Source: Isoetes taiwanensis
Taxonomy: Eukaryota > Streptophyta > Lycopodiopsida > Isoetales > Isoetaceae
Reading direction: 5' to 3'
Length of the DNA: 64,000 nt
Assembly (NCBI GenBank): GCA_021234155.1
Contig: JAJEKV010000031.1
Span: 3,860,835 to 3,924,834 of the forward strand
A model generated the notes under the pieces. It was not told where the DNA came from, did not search any database, and saw only the letters and a program-made list of their open reading frames with translations. The translations under genes were made by a program, and so were the position numbers. Position 1 is the stretch's first letter; each line of letters begins with the position of its first letter. Positions 1 through 12,680 of the stretch are shown here, piece by piece.

Positions 1-3000
1 TCTTTTATCCAGCATTCAAATTTTGTGAATGGCGTGCTCATTCTCGTCAGTACACTTCGTCAGCAACGACATGCCAGATCCGACAGTCACAAGCGCCCAC
101 GCCGCGATTGTCTCGCCGCAGCTTCTCGCCAGTTAATCATCGGTTCCTCTGATATTCACGCATTCACTGCACCAACATTTTGTCGTAGTTCCGCAACCTG
201 ACACGCCTACAAAGTAGGATTTCGCGATTTTGTGCATCTTTTCAAAGTTAACCGCACCAACGCCTTACCTGAAACCGCCATAGCATTACGCCAACCGCAT
301 CTTTTCAGATTCCGGCAGCCATTTTAGCATTAGGGGCCGGGTCGTCGCATTATTGACAGAAAGTTAAAACGGAACAGCGTTGCCCTGCAGTTACACGATC
401 AAACATTTACATCAAATTACCTGCTCATGCTCAATATCAGGAAGCGTTACCGTACAAACCTTATTAATGCCACTCGAGCAGGCGGACATAAGCATAATGC
501 CATTTTACCATGCTTTCAACTGATATTATTTACGCTTGAAATATTAACACTTTTTTAGATGCCAATACATACACGCTAATGTCGTTCAATATAAGTGTTT
601 AACAAGCGACTCCTGGCATATCAGTATTTACCATGTGTTGCCTGTTCAAGTATTTAAAGGCGCCCAAAAAGTCACACGCTGTTTAAGTCTGTTGAGCGGT
701 TCAGTCAATATTGGGGTAAAATATACACCGAAGTTTAACCTTTTGCCTTTTCCAGACTTAACATGCCATAGTTATTTTGTTCACCAGTTATTCAAACATT
801 TGCCTGGCAGACGATGCCGAGCGACCTATCGTATTTGTTAAAAGATTGCTGTTTTACGTACCTATATCATAGCTTATTGGTCTTTCTTTTTCAACGACTC
901 GCACCCAGATGTTTCAACATGCCAACCAGCAACATACTACTTTCATGTTACCTGTCAATAAAAAAAAGGTTCATTAACAGCAAAGCCTGGTTTCCTCAGC
1001 CATGACACACTAAAGCCTGGTTCAATACGTATATCAAGATTCATTTACGGCACTTCACCTTAGCAAACAATAATATTGGTCAATATCATCCTTGTATCCA
1101 CCGTAAACTCTCTTATCGAATACGTAGAAATATATTCGTATCATAATTGCTCCGTGTCAATGTCACGTCAATATGTTTATGAACGCCTTTGTTGGCAACT
1201 GGGGATTCATGTATCAACCCATTTTATATTACGTGTACTTTTGTTTCAGCCACATGCAAAGTCGCATACAGTTGCAATGATAATAGCCTAATGTACTTTT
1301 CAAGAAGATAGCACTCATATAGCAGTCGCTTTATTACAATACTATACGCATTAAGCATGTAAACACGTCATTATCCTGAGTTAATGAGTTTGGTATTCTG
1401 CGAGCTGCAACATAAGCTATTACAAAGATTATTGATACTGTTGAACCATTACGTTGCTTAATATCAGTCGTTACGCTGGCATTCATACAAAGGTATTGAG
1501 CACAAAGATAATATAGCCGGGTCAGCAGACCGTGTGGAGAAGGTTAGCCAACATGCTGGTCGAGAATAAGGGAAATTTACGCGGTTTCCGTCATCATTAT
1601 TCGTAGTTATTCACCATAAGTTCAGCACGCAAATGCCACAGACATTTCGATAAACATGGTCGTTATCAAGACTGGGTAAGTTCAAAGGTGGGGAATAATA
1701 AAGAAACACCAGTCAATAGATCAAGAAAGACATAAAGCTGTTATAGGAAACTCAACCAACATATACAGTCCATTTGTCGCATATGTAACAAAGATGCACG
1801 CCGTCATGACTTTCATGAGCATTAACATACCCTTTTGACAAAGTCGCTAGCATCTTCCCTCTTTCATTCTCGTTGGCAAAGACGAAAGAGCCCATTCTCA
1901 AGCCAGTCATTCATTTTTCTTGAAGTCAGACATATTGAAAGAAAACGCTAAAATAAGTTTCAACAAAATCACATTCACTATCAACCGCATATCAGCATAG
2001 TCTGGTTTTCTGCACTTCCGGGAATCAACATATGCAAGCATCGAAACCATCAATTTCGCGCATTGCAACAAAGTGCTATGATACTGAAAGCTTTTGCTAT
2101 CGCAGTGACCAAACATCGCGATAACGCTGTCCGGCTACGACCTGGATACTGTAAAGGAAGACATACCAGATCAGCAGATAAGTAACGAAAGATTAGTATG
2201 TCCAGAACGCCTCCACCATACCGTAGTCGTCTCTCCCAGTTAGAACAGCACATCATTCCTCAAAGTTGAAGAAATACATGTTCATCTCCTTTTTTCACTC
2301 ATACCTGTGCCTGGCGAGTTACCGGCATTTCGACCGCCGCAAACGAGCAGGTTTCATTATTATATGGAATTTCCGCCAGTTGCCAAACCCTTTTGTGCCA
2401 TCGGCGTATCGGTTCCAATCATCATGCACTTTATGGTATTCTATATTATCTCCCGACATGGTTACCATACGCATTATCAGGAAACAAAGATGCCAACTGG
2501 TCAAAGAGCAGTATGTCCCATGCATAACCATACCAAATCGATTGTCAGTTCCATGGAGAACTCCAGTCGCCTTCGTCAGCAACGATAACTCCAGCAAAGC
2601 AGTAGTTCAAGAGCCTACCACATCGCTCATCCTTTCGAGCCAGTCATAAAGCCTGTATCGACAGCTCGCCAGTCGCCGATGGCCGAACAGGCACTTACCG
2701 TTATGGTAGATACCAAATTTTAAAAGTTCATTATTTATCGTATCGATATCATAGAACCATTATGTTAGCACCTGCTAAGAATCCTTTTACCGAAGTTCAG
2801 TTAACGCCAACACTAAAGTCAACACATGACATTACCACCGGCAAGTATTCTTATGTTAAGATACCACGCTATCGCTGGAGCTAGTCATTTCATCGCTACA
2901 TTAAAAGCCTAACTCACCGCAGGGTGGTAAAATTAATGAAACAAGATGTGAGGGTGACTCTTTCCATACGTCCGCTATTAGATGTTAACCATCCCAAAAT

Positions 3001-6000
3001 TACAACGTTGAAAATATGGTTTATGTAATATTACGCGCATAGTACCCAGGAAGTTTATTGTTCTAAAGAGAACACATACCCACCGAACAGGAAAAGCAGC
3101 AATACGCTGTAAATTACCACCTTCTCCAAAACTAGTAGGACAAATCCATTGCCATAAAGTTAATGATCGCATCTTCAATGTTCTTTACAGGCAATAATCA
3201 ATTACAGGCGTATAAAATGCCAAACAATTTTCCGCCGATGGTCGCAGCCATCGCCGATGCAACACTTTAGCGCATGAAAGCAGCAAAATTGTCGCACCGC
3301 GGTTTTGCATATCCCGCTGAAATTTTCGATGATTCAATGGAAGCAACCAAAATTGGCCTGAGGCCCGTTTTCCACCACCATGAAATACCGTCCTCAAGTT
3401 TGCCATGTCATCGCCAACTCCACGGGCGTCTTCACAAATTCCCCAACATAGGGCGGCGTTACAGCGTCATCAATAGTATCTAAAGACATATTTAAACATC
3501 GCCTTTCAGACGCTCTAGTTTTATAGCCCACAAACCGACGCCATACAGGTACCAAAGCTTTGATGCACAGCGCAGTACTGGTCGACACCGCTGCCATCGC
3601 TACGAAGCACCAGATAGTGTCATCGATTAGCTTGACAAAGCGCAGACGCCCCGGGATCGCTTAAACTACGCACTAGGCGCTTAACTAATAACCATATGGT
3701 GCAAACCGCCAGCGATACCGATTACAGTTCAGCAGACAGCCCAGTTCAGCGCATTATTACACCGTTATTTTTATTTCATGCATTATTAACAGTTAGACCG
3801 AAGGTATATCGCGAATATTGGGCGATTAGTAACTGCTAGTGGGTGACCATCTCCCCTGCGACTAAATCGGATACCGAAGTGGCGATCTGAACCTGAATGT
3901 TCTCGATTTTCGACATGATTCATTTTCCATTACAGGCCATTTTCCCCACTAATACACTCCAGGAACCGCAGCCGCAATCGTCGATGTTCTCAGTTCAAAA
4001 TCTTCAGAGTCGATTAATAGCAGGGTTCGTGGACGCATTCGGGTTGTTGCGGGAGACATACCAGTTGTCAATGGTCAAAGAGGCAGTCGATTGCCCTTCT
4101 GCCAAGCCACCAGCCACCAAGCCCACTGTTTCTATTAAATATCCTGTGTCGCCGTATTCTGTCGCGATGGGACGTACGGCGTTCGCCGTCTCCGTTGTTA
4201 CCGATGGTGCTTGGAACAAGCCGGTGGCTGGCCCCGCCAAAGAAAGCAAGACAGTACAGCGGGACGAAGTGCCAATTCGTTGATGAAGAGCCGCGACGCC
4301 AATTTCGATTCAAAGCCAGTATTTCGAGGGGTGAATTACAGCGCGACGGTTGGTAATCAACAGGCTTGAACGGTAATCTTTTCAACTCGTTATCGCCACA
4401 AAAGAGCACCGGGGAGATAACACGTCAGCCGCATGCCAGCAGTCATTAAGTGGATATTGACCGGTCACCGCGATAACATCATTGCTCAATAGCTGTTTCG
4501 TGAAATGTTATACGGTTGCGCTATTGGCAACTATTCAGTTGTCCGCCTATAAACACCGCAAGCGTACTTCTATCAAAGCCGCGATACGTAAAGCATGATT
4601 GGTGGCTGACGCTACATGCAGCCACATGACATTTTACAAGCGATTCACAGCACGCATAAAGATTTGCGAAGAGGAAAACGCGAAGCTGTGCTTTATCGTT
4701 ACCGCTGGCCTGTCAGGTCAATAGGTTAATATTAGGCGTCGACAGACGCGCAGAAGATTTCACAAAATAGCCAGTGGCGGACGATGAAATTGTTCACATG
4801 ATTGTAGAGCCGATTGTTTTACCGGCAGCCATTTCGGGGAGCATCGATCATTGGGGCGCGAACAAATTGGTTTCAGCCAGGGTTTTTTCAAGCAGAGCAA
4901 CAGAGCGAACTTCGACCACCTCCTGTTTTGTTTTTCTTCGGGCCACCCATGGCCTGCTAACGAGTTCAATAAAGCGAGGGCAAAATGCTATCGGTTATAA
5001 GCAAGCCTAACGTAGGACGCCGGTGACGACTTGCCGTGCTCGAAGATGAAATAACGACAGCCAGCCCAGCAGGGCGACAAACGAAGGCGTGAAAGCTTGA
5101 CAAACGGTTGGTCGCGCAGCCGAATGACAAGGTTGTGTTCGGCACTTTTCAGTTACGCAGTGAGGTTTCAGACCTCTCGGCAGGTTAAACATCATGGTAA
5201 GTTTATCCATAATAGCCACAGCAGCCTTTTACCATCGTAAAGTTGCAGTTCAATCCTCGAAATGGTCGACGGTCGGCAGGTCGCCTATTTTCTGGGATCA
5301 GCATTGGCAGCCGCATTTCAGCATGCCTGATTTCGAGTCGCGGTTTCTGTGAGAGAAGCCTCGTGGTTTTGCAGCATAAGCGCCCTGACTGAGATTTACG
5401 AAAGCGAGCTTCCGAGCTTCAGAAGCCTTGGATAAGTTGGTGACATAACGGTTCTCAATCCATACAAAGGTGAATTGCATATTTGAGATGCCCCAGATGT
5501 CATTTTTCGGCTGATAACTGTTTATTTTCAGGCTTGCTCAGTCCATAACTCCGCATCTGTTGGCTCTATTGTCGAACCAGTCAGAGCGCTTTGCAATCGT
5601 CACATTTGTTTACGGTCCACCTGTATCGCCGATAACGCGAAGAACAATACACTACGCCGGCTAACGTTTTCCGGTCGCTTCGCATTGCCTTCGGCATGTA
5701 TGGCGTAAAGCATTATAATCGTGTTTTTCAGCCTGCGGTCGTTTTTCTGGTTACATGATTTGGCGGTCATCCAGATGCCAGCCAAGCAAAAATATCTTTG
5801 AAACCGCCTATTGATCGGGTACTTTTAAAATTGGAAAATTTTGTTTTTCTTCCCATCGGGTTCAAATATTTGAATTGAAGGTCAATAACATCAACTTCCT
5901 CAAACTTATTGTTTATTTACATTTACGGAAAGTTCACTCGCTGCAGGTTTCTTTTTGCAGTTTAACTCCTCAAAGAAGCTACCCGCGTAGCTAAATAAAG

Positions 6001-7317
6001 TAGCTTTAGAGTGCACCGCTGATTGTGAAAGGGAGCACCGCAGTGAATATCCTCTCATTGTTTGTTGTTGCGTGGCCTATTGTCTGAGTCTGATAGCCTG
6101 ATTTGCCAGCGATGACGCCATTTTGTGTTATTATGCATGGCTTGTAAGCAGTTTCGAAGCTAAGCGTCAGGCCTTAACTTTTGAGTGCCATGTCAGACAA
6201 AGATATCAGTGGACAGCCGCTACGTAATCTTCAGGCATCCGCTGCTTGGTGAGGCCTGGAAGCCGACCGTACAGTGCCAGGGGAAATACCGGCCGTTCAT
6301 CTATCCTTCGGCAGATATCTTCTTTAAAGATATCGAGCTTCTTTTCCCTCGGAAGCTTAATTACGTGGGATCTCCTTTCAAAAATCGCATGTTAAGAGTT
6401 GGAAGTTTGCAAATGCCGTCCCCGCTTAAAGTGCTGGAGATGCTAGTAGGCAAACGCCGAGACAGTGGTTTCACGAGATCTATCGACAAAACACGTTCAT
6501 GCCAGATGTCAGGGTATCCTTCCAATCGCCGACCGCAACGGCAAGTATTGAATATTCAACTGCTTCAAAGTTAATATCACCGACTTTAGTCGCTGATGTG
6601 ACAGAACCGCAGGTAGCCAATGGAACATTCGGTAAAAGCCGTAGTGGCGGGGAATGGGAACTACTGATCATCGTTTTCACAGTCAATACAAAGCTTCTTC
6701 AATAGTACAACGAACATTAGGTATTTTCCCGCCAGTTCGCTGTCATAGTTATCGTGCACGATCCTGGGCAGTTTGTGCTGAGCAACAATGTTTTGGCGCT
6801 CATGCCATGTTGGAATAGCATCGGTGTCTCGGGGAAAGATCCGGCGCCGCTATTCGTTATTTCCCAACGAGTGTATCAATCGCTATCACGGCAGTTTTTC
6901 GGTAGCCTTCCCAACGAGGTAGAGTTTGAAAGTTAGTCTGTTCACCAGCGAAAGGCGCATCAACAAGTGATTAATCACCGCATTTCGCGCACAGTGGCCT
7001 TCAGCCAAAAGTTACCGTATTGCGGTCGTTGATGCAATACTATACATATAGACCAGTAGTCGAACATGTTCATGGCAAAGGCTTGGAGAGCCCAGAAATC
7101 TCTATAATGGTTCGCCGCCATCTCCACAGCGAACAACGCCATTGTTAGCTCGACCCACCGAATTAGACGGCACCAGACGTGGGATTCTTTGAGTCGTACG
7201 TATCCTCGTGACAACAGCGACTTTCAGGTATGCTCAGTTGGGGCCCCAGAATGATGAAAACACCATCATATCTATTAGGTACCACACCACTGTAAGGCCT
7301 CGTAGGCCAAAATTTTC

Positions 7318-7990
7318 AGCTAACACAAACCATTAACAACATACACCATTAACATTACCGAATAAAACCATTGCATTTCGACATTTAAATAAAATCTCAG
7401 TTACCTTATTGAGACAGAATGCAGAAAGTTTGGCATTATGTAAATAAGCGCTGTTGTGTTATTGAAGATACTCTTCAGTGCCACCGCTTGAGATAGCCTA
7501 ATTTTTCTATCTACCATTTCAATAATATCGCGACTTCGCATTGAGCAGCGCTTCGCGTCGCCTCGCTAATTACCGCGAGTTCATTATTCAAGCCGGTTCA
7601 GTAACACACGCTAAAGCCCCGAAGCCAGGTGTGGGTTTGGTCCTTAGCAATGACGCCAGGGTCCATGACTATTGCCGACGCAGCGAGACTTGTTCTATCT
7701 ATTCTGTTTCCAGCATTCACCCGGCAAGCCGCATTCCGTACTGGTTAACACATGCACAAATTAACACCAGCTGGGTTATTATTCTCTTAAAAACCCAGTA
7801 GTATTCCGCAATTTAATATACGATACAGCCAGTGTTCCCGTTATGTGACGCTCCGCATCTGGATGCGTTATATCATTCGACAGCCGCTGTCACCGAGCGA
7901 CCAAACCGTTTAAGGGGATTTTATTTAAATGTAACAAATGCAATGGTTTGCGTTAATAATGCCACGTAGTTGCGTTATCGGTTTGTGCCA
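7318..7990. repeat. Echo of MITE copy 2 plus its nested LINE
   Basis: The terminal repeat motif (accattaacat, accattgcattt, catttaaataaaat) occurs at 7320-7395 and its reverse complement at 7905-7965. The middle carries noisy counterparts of the LINE tail, such as gttattgaagat at 7458-7469 and attctg-type words near 7700. This mirrors 12681-13590 and is not an independent element copy. Confidence 0.7.
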
Positions 7991-8189
7991 GCTGTCGCGC
8001 ACCGCTTGTATGTTCTTCAGCAAGCGCAGCTCATAAAGATATTGCGGTTTCGGTGAAGCGCAATGTGGAATAGCCATAAAATGTACCAATAGCAGCTTGG
8101 TAATGGAAATACTTGTTCGCCTTGATATCAGCTTTTTAGTGGGGTTTAGGTTCAAAGCATCTATTAGGCCCCAGGGCTCAATTTTTTAA

Positions 8190-8990
8190 TAACAGTCAAT
8201 TATCAATAATTCAGTCATTAACATTATTATTACAAACCACAGATTTAATATTTAGTTTGTTCCAAAAATATTTATACACAACCATTGCTACATTCTCTCA
8301 AAACCCATAGTATTCTTGCAAAATCAATACGCGATACAAAAATTCGTACCCCACAAAACTGGTGACTATGCACGTCCAACCAGAACAAGCGCAACATGCC
8401 CATCCCACGTTCTATGTCCCGAGCAACTCGCGAATATGCACCAAACCAAAAGGTTTAAGGGGATTTTATTTCAATGTGTTAACGCAATGGTTTGTATTAC
8501 ACGTTAATGATAGTTGTGTGTTGATTGTTATATATTCTTTTCCTATCAAGAACTTTGATTTCACGCAATGCAGATGATCAAACATGTCATTGTCCGGTCG
8601 ATAATGATTATTGGTGGTTTTGTCAACATCGGAAGCAGTAGGGCTGGTGGCAGTTGACTTGTCAGCCTCGAGCACTAAGTTCACGTAATTTTTCGCGTTC
8701 TCATTACACTATTACCGGCAATGGGTTTCTCTACCGCGGGTAATGCCGCGACCCTTGAAGCGTTATTATCCTCTTCAATATATACCAGCATACCTAACGC
8801 CGTTTCGAAATTCTCGATGGGTATCACCTCTTATCGCGATGCCTTTTGAGCGATTACATTTTGCCGCGGGGTGGCGAACTCAAAATGCTTGTGCAAAAAT
8901 GAAAAGGTTTGGTACGGTTAATATTTCCGCCAAAACATGGTATTGCTCATCATTTAACCAATTCATGCCGTCAAGTTACTTTATAAAATT
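8190..8990 (-). repeat. Echo of MITE copy 1 and the adjoining retroelement ORF remnant
   Basis: 8440-8533 matches the right terminal repeat of MITE copy 1 (ttaaggggattttattt, gataggttgtgtg-like end). 8540-8690 reads on the minus strand as a protein stretch with VDKTTNN, the same peptide as at 11848-11868. 8931-8954 is an exact reverse complement of 11358-11381. The block mirrors 11330-12423. Confidence 0.75.
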
Positions 8991-9984
8991 TTACAAAGAT
9001 GTTCCGTTGATGTTAGGCGTGTACGCGATTTCAATTTACATTACGCCGCATACTTTTTACGACGCTCGCAATATAGACAATAAATGACAACGGAACTCGG
9101 TGCCATCATCGGGTCTTAATGGCAAGTGATCGGTCGTTTTAAGCGATTTATCATAAAGATAAACGACATCTTCATTCCAGCATACTTTGAAAAAATGCAA
9201 GAGTACAATAAAGTCAAAACATACCCGGAGAGAGATGTAGTGATTTCGAGCACTACGACCACCGGTAACGTCAGTAATCAGCAGGCGATTTCCGGTGCTT
9301 ACCGTGAAATGACAAAGGTTCGGCAGCATCTGGCCGATCTTTGAAATATCGATCGGTTTCGAGATACGTGTCCTTTGCTGCGTCACTTAATATTAATCCG
9401 TATTTGCGACTTGAAATTTTAAAATCCGCCCATACTGGTCGCGTCATCGCGACTGAGTCGTCAACCAATACGTGTATTATCGATACTGGGATAAAAAATC
9501 CACGACGGCACTTTTCGTTACCCAGACCGTCGTCTTTACAAACAAAGACAGGTTGGTCATCAAGTCCAGAACACACCAACCGCAAATTTTGCCAGAAGCA
9601 AGTTTATACTGTATTACATATCATAACGTAGAGTTTTCCTCCAGGCCGTCATGCTCAATATATGCTTTATAATGTTTATTGTACCAACATTAACAATAGA
9701 CATTTAACATGTGTAGCCTATCCCATTTAGTTATTACAAAGCTTTACGCCTTTAATAGTAAGTCGTAGATATAGTTTGGTTCAAGAAGAGTTGTACTTTC
9801 TGAGTAAGATTCAGCATCATCTTCAGACATATACTCACGCGAAAGCATAAACGCTTATTATCGATCTCCGTTATTACATTGGAAAGTTTATATTTAAAAG
9901 CAGTGCTTCGTTCCAAGCTAGTTACAGTTATCATTACTGGCTAACATAAGTCTGTACAATACGCCACTGGAGCAAAATGTTCAA

Positions 9985-10690
9985 GGCATGCAATACGCAC
10001 TTCATGGTTGCAGTATAATGCGCCGCAATACGCTTGCCAAGCCGAAACATACCGCTTTTGTGAATATAAACTTGGCTGCTTATAATAACGAATCATGATA
10101 GTAAACGGTTTGGCGCTTAAGCATGTGCATTGAGATATGTCCACGGGATGTTATGTGTAAAACAACATCTTAGGACTCAGATATAGAGTACTATCTTGTC
10201 AAAGTTTACATTAGCTATTATCTATCTGTAACTATGCATGTGACTTACCTATTAACAAAAGCCGAAAGTATAAAAGGCCGTAATAAATAACCGCTAAGAT
10301 TACACATGTGTTAGGTGTCTATTTGTTGAAAGTAATTTGGTTATAATAAAACTTATTCACATAAGGCATATATATTGAGCATGACGAGTTGTTTTTGGAG
10401 GAAGGCCTCAAGATCCCACTTGGGTTATGATTTTATAGGTGAGCATGTCTCAATATGGCTTGCTCAGACTTATTGAACCAATAGGGAGTTTACTGCTGGA
10501 CAATTGTTCTAGGATGATATTAATAATATCGTTTACAAAGATTTAATATCAGGTCCTAAGATTGTATGTGCCATCATCTATTTTTATCCAAGCATGGCTG
10601 ATAATACTACATGTGGATTGACCAAAGGTGGATGTCACTTACTAGTAGGCTTTTGCCTCAAAGCAGGTGGATCAGATTTTTTAAGAATTT
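9985..10690 (+). repeat. Direct repeat, copy 1 (partner at 21780-22460)
   Basis: This segment matches 21780-22460 in the same orientation along its full length with many small gaps. Shared stretches include aactatgcatgtgactta, cccacttgggtta, ttctaggatgatattaata and gataatactacatgtgg. The spacing is about 11.8 kb. A pair of long terminal repeats from one old LTR element would look like this, but I see no clear TG...CA ends, primer-binding site or pol domain between them. A dispersed non-autonomous repeat inserted twice is equally possible. There is no coding content in 10690-11330 either; it is AT-rich DNA without a recognisable feature. Confidence 0.6.
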
Positions 10691-11465
10691 CAATTCCTTG
10701 GTCTTACTAGGGTCACCAAAATCTGGGACTAATATTAAGTATTTTAGCAAAAAGTTTTGTATATGCGAAAAGACCATCAAACCAGTGTCATTTCTAAAAG
10801 ATATTGATATCGATTAGCAAGTAATAATTGCTATTTCTCAAAAGAGTCGGCATCACACACAAAGCCACCAAGAATCACTTAAACCCCAGATTGATGTCCC
10901 CCGACCGCTCGGGACAACACAACAATTGAATGCATAGGTACTCAAATCCCTGCATAATCTCTCAGTATGTTTTGACTTATTTAATACTCTTACACTTGTT
11001 TGGTACTTTTTCTAAAAAGTATGCTACTATGGAATGAATGTGTTTGTCTTTATGATAAATCCACTAAAAAATAATTGACTGATGCCACTCGACAATATTA
11101 AATCCACTACCATTCGTTGTGGTAAGCCAGAAGTTCACGTTTGATTATAGTTTACTAGTATTTAATTTGTATCTATATTGCAGCTGTCTAAGACGATTGC
11201 AAAGAATTGTCAGGGGAGACTGTCCTTGGGTGATGAGAGACCTAAATGTAAATTGAAAATCATACATTGCACCTTCTTATCCAAGGTGCAAGACCAACCG
11301 TCAGCCTAGATTTTGCATGTAAAGTAGCCAAATATGTTTCAGTGAGATTGGACTAGAAATGATGAGCAATACCATGTTTTGCTGGAAGTACTGTGAGAAT
11401 CTTCGTGGTATCTTTTATAAACCTTTCTACATTTTGCACAAGAGACTGAGGTTCCTTGCCCTTGC

Positions 11466-11983
11466 ATGAATCCCAATATTGCAGCTTTTGTGGATCCTAA
11501 AATTAAACATATTCGCACTACTAAGATGACAGTGGTGAGAAGCAAAATGCTTAGAAATATGCTTAAAAAAGGCCTTAATCATATCCCTGATAGGGTGATG
11601 GTTATCAAGGAATTTCAAGACGAGATTGCAAAGGTTTGTGACCTATCCTTTGAGGCACATAAATATTCCTACCCTGATATTGAAGAGGATGAAAAAATAA
11701 CCTTCAAAATGAGGGTCACTGACATTGCCACAGGTAGAATTCGGATTGCCATTAATAATTAATAATGAGGGCACAAGAAAATTCGCATTGATGGACCCAA
11801 GTATCAGGAACATTGAGTGGCTTGCTACTAATTTCTATGCTTCCGGTGTTGACAAAACCACCAATAATCCAGCTTTTATTTGTCCCAAGCATGTTAGGGA
11901 CATGGCCTTGCAAAGATTTAGCAGCCATGATCTTTTGATCATACACAGCCCACGTAAAGAAATCCAAGTTTGTATTAAGGAGG
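11466..11983 (+). pseudogene. Retroelement-like protein remnant with GLNHIP motif, cut by a MITE
   Basis: A 98-codon open frame starting at 11466 (NPNIAAFVDPKIKH, then TTKMTVVRSK, GLNHIP, EFQDEIAKVCDLSFEAH) breaks near 11760. The sense continues in another frame through VDKTTNNPAFICPKHV to CIKED at 11983, where MITE copy 1 begins. The MITE therefore ends the surviving protein. A lysine-rich stretch followed by GLN-x-IP resembles the region just before the reverse transcriptase domain in some plant and invertebrate retroelements (the Penelope-like type comes to mind). No catalytic YxDD is preserved here, so the family is inferred and uncertain. The same peptides appear, degraded, on the minus strand at 8540-8990 because of the inverted repeat. 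It is not a functional gene: frames are broken and both ends are missing. Confidence 0.45.
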
Positions 11984-12423
11984 ATATAACAATCAACACA
12001 CAACTATCATTAACATTATTAATACAAACCATTGCATTTAACACATTTAAAATAAACTTCCTCTTAAATCTTCTTGGTTTGGGTGCATATTCACACGGGG
12101 TTACTCCGCATCGAGAGTCGCCGTGGCATATTTGCCCTTATTCCCTCGATCCGGACCGCATATAGCGCATCCTCGCTTGTGGGGTATGCATGTACAAATT
12201 TTGCATAATCGTGATACGGAGATTTGCAAATACCATAAGGTTTGAGAGAATGTACTTAATGGTGTATTATAAATATTTTTGGGGCTCTCGCCGCCTACAT
12301 AACCCCCGTAGGAATATGCACCCAAACCAAAAGGGGTTTAAGGGGGATTTTATTTTAAATGTAAGCTAAATGCAATGGTTTGTATTAATAATGTTAATGA
12401 TAGTTGTGTGTTGATTGTTATAT
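11984..12423. mobile_element. MITE copy 1, 440 bp with ~75-bp terminal inverted repeats
   Basis: The element starts atataacaatcaacacaca at 11984 and ends with its reverse complement (tgtgtgttgattgttatat) at 12423. The inverted repeats stay nearly identical for about 75 bases (11984-12057 and 12350-12423). They extend, with gaps, to the gggtgcatattcac / gaatatgcaccca pair at about 12081-12096 and 12312-12326. The centre is non-coding. Length, long inverted ends and lack of an ORF fit a miniature inverted-repeat transposable element. No clear target duplication is visible beyond the ATAT palindrome at the ends. Confidence 0.8.
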
Positions 12424-12680
12424 TAAAATTGGCCCTTCTGCCCTAAACTAAAAGCAAACTATAGGTAAATTTTTGGGCCTAAATATTAATTACTAAAAGC
12501 ACAATAATATCAAGATCTAACAAATTATTTCCATCAAGTAAAACAACTATTGAGTACATTTTGTATTCAATTCCCCATTGCATACCAAGAGCCACCCAAA
12601 TATACTTGAAACACATTGGTTACCGCTTATAAGTCAATGCACATACCAAAACCTAATAAAACTGCATGCATAAAGAACCG
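12424..12680. other. Spacer between two MITE copies
   Basis: AT-rich, no coding potential. Its first bases (aaaattggcccttctgccct) resemble the sequence just right of MITE copy 2 (gaatttttgcccttcggcc at 13592-13610). Either the element is longer than its inverted repeats or both copies entered similar targets. Confidence 0.4.

Larger units (their letters stand above)
1..9978. repeat. Left arm of giant inverted repeat (degraded reverse-complement echo of 9979-23650)
   Basis: Read as reverse complement, this block follows the order of 9979-23650 from its inner to its outer end. Checkable anchors are 9647-9660 with 10373-10386, 8931-8954 with 11358-11381 (24 identical bases), 5817-5833 with 15680-15696, 5870-5890 with 15616-15636, 1279-1295 with 22016-22032, and 541-561 with 23038-23057. 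The left arm is about 27 percent shorter, full of small gaps, and rich in CpG words such as gcgat and ccgc that are rarer in the right arm. The open frames here are all short and match nothing, as expected for noise. Stretches with no clear mirror anchor (for example 1500-5700) show nothing else. Most likely an unpolished fold-back read end; a real palindrome is less likely. Confidence 0.85.

Noticed and set aside
3897-4409. Frames of about 113-128 codons in the left arm
   Set aside because: They lie in the degraded arm, overlap on both strands and have no counterpart in the better copy.
6185-6705. 129-codon frame at 6185 that looked protein-like
   Set aside because: It lies in the noisy left arm; the mirrored position in the right arm (around 15 kb) has no such protein.
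1-9978. Bacterial contamination or a horizontally transferred segment
   Set aside because: Despite bacterial-style words there is no gene-length frame in 10 kb, and the block aligns in mirror order to the plant-like right arm.
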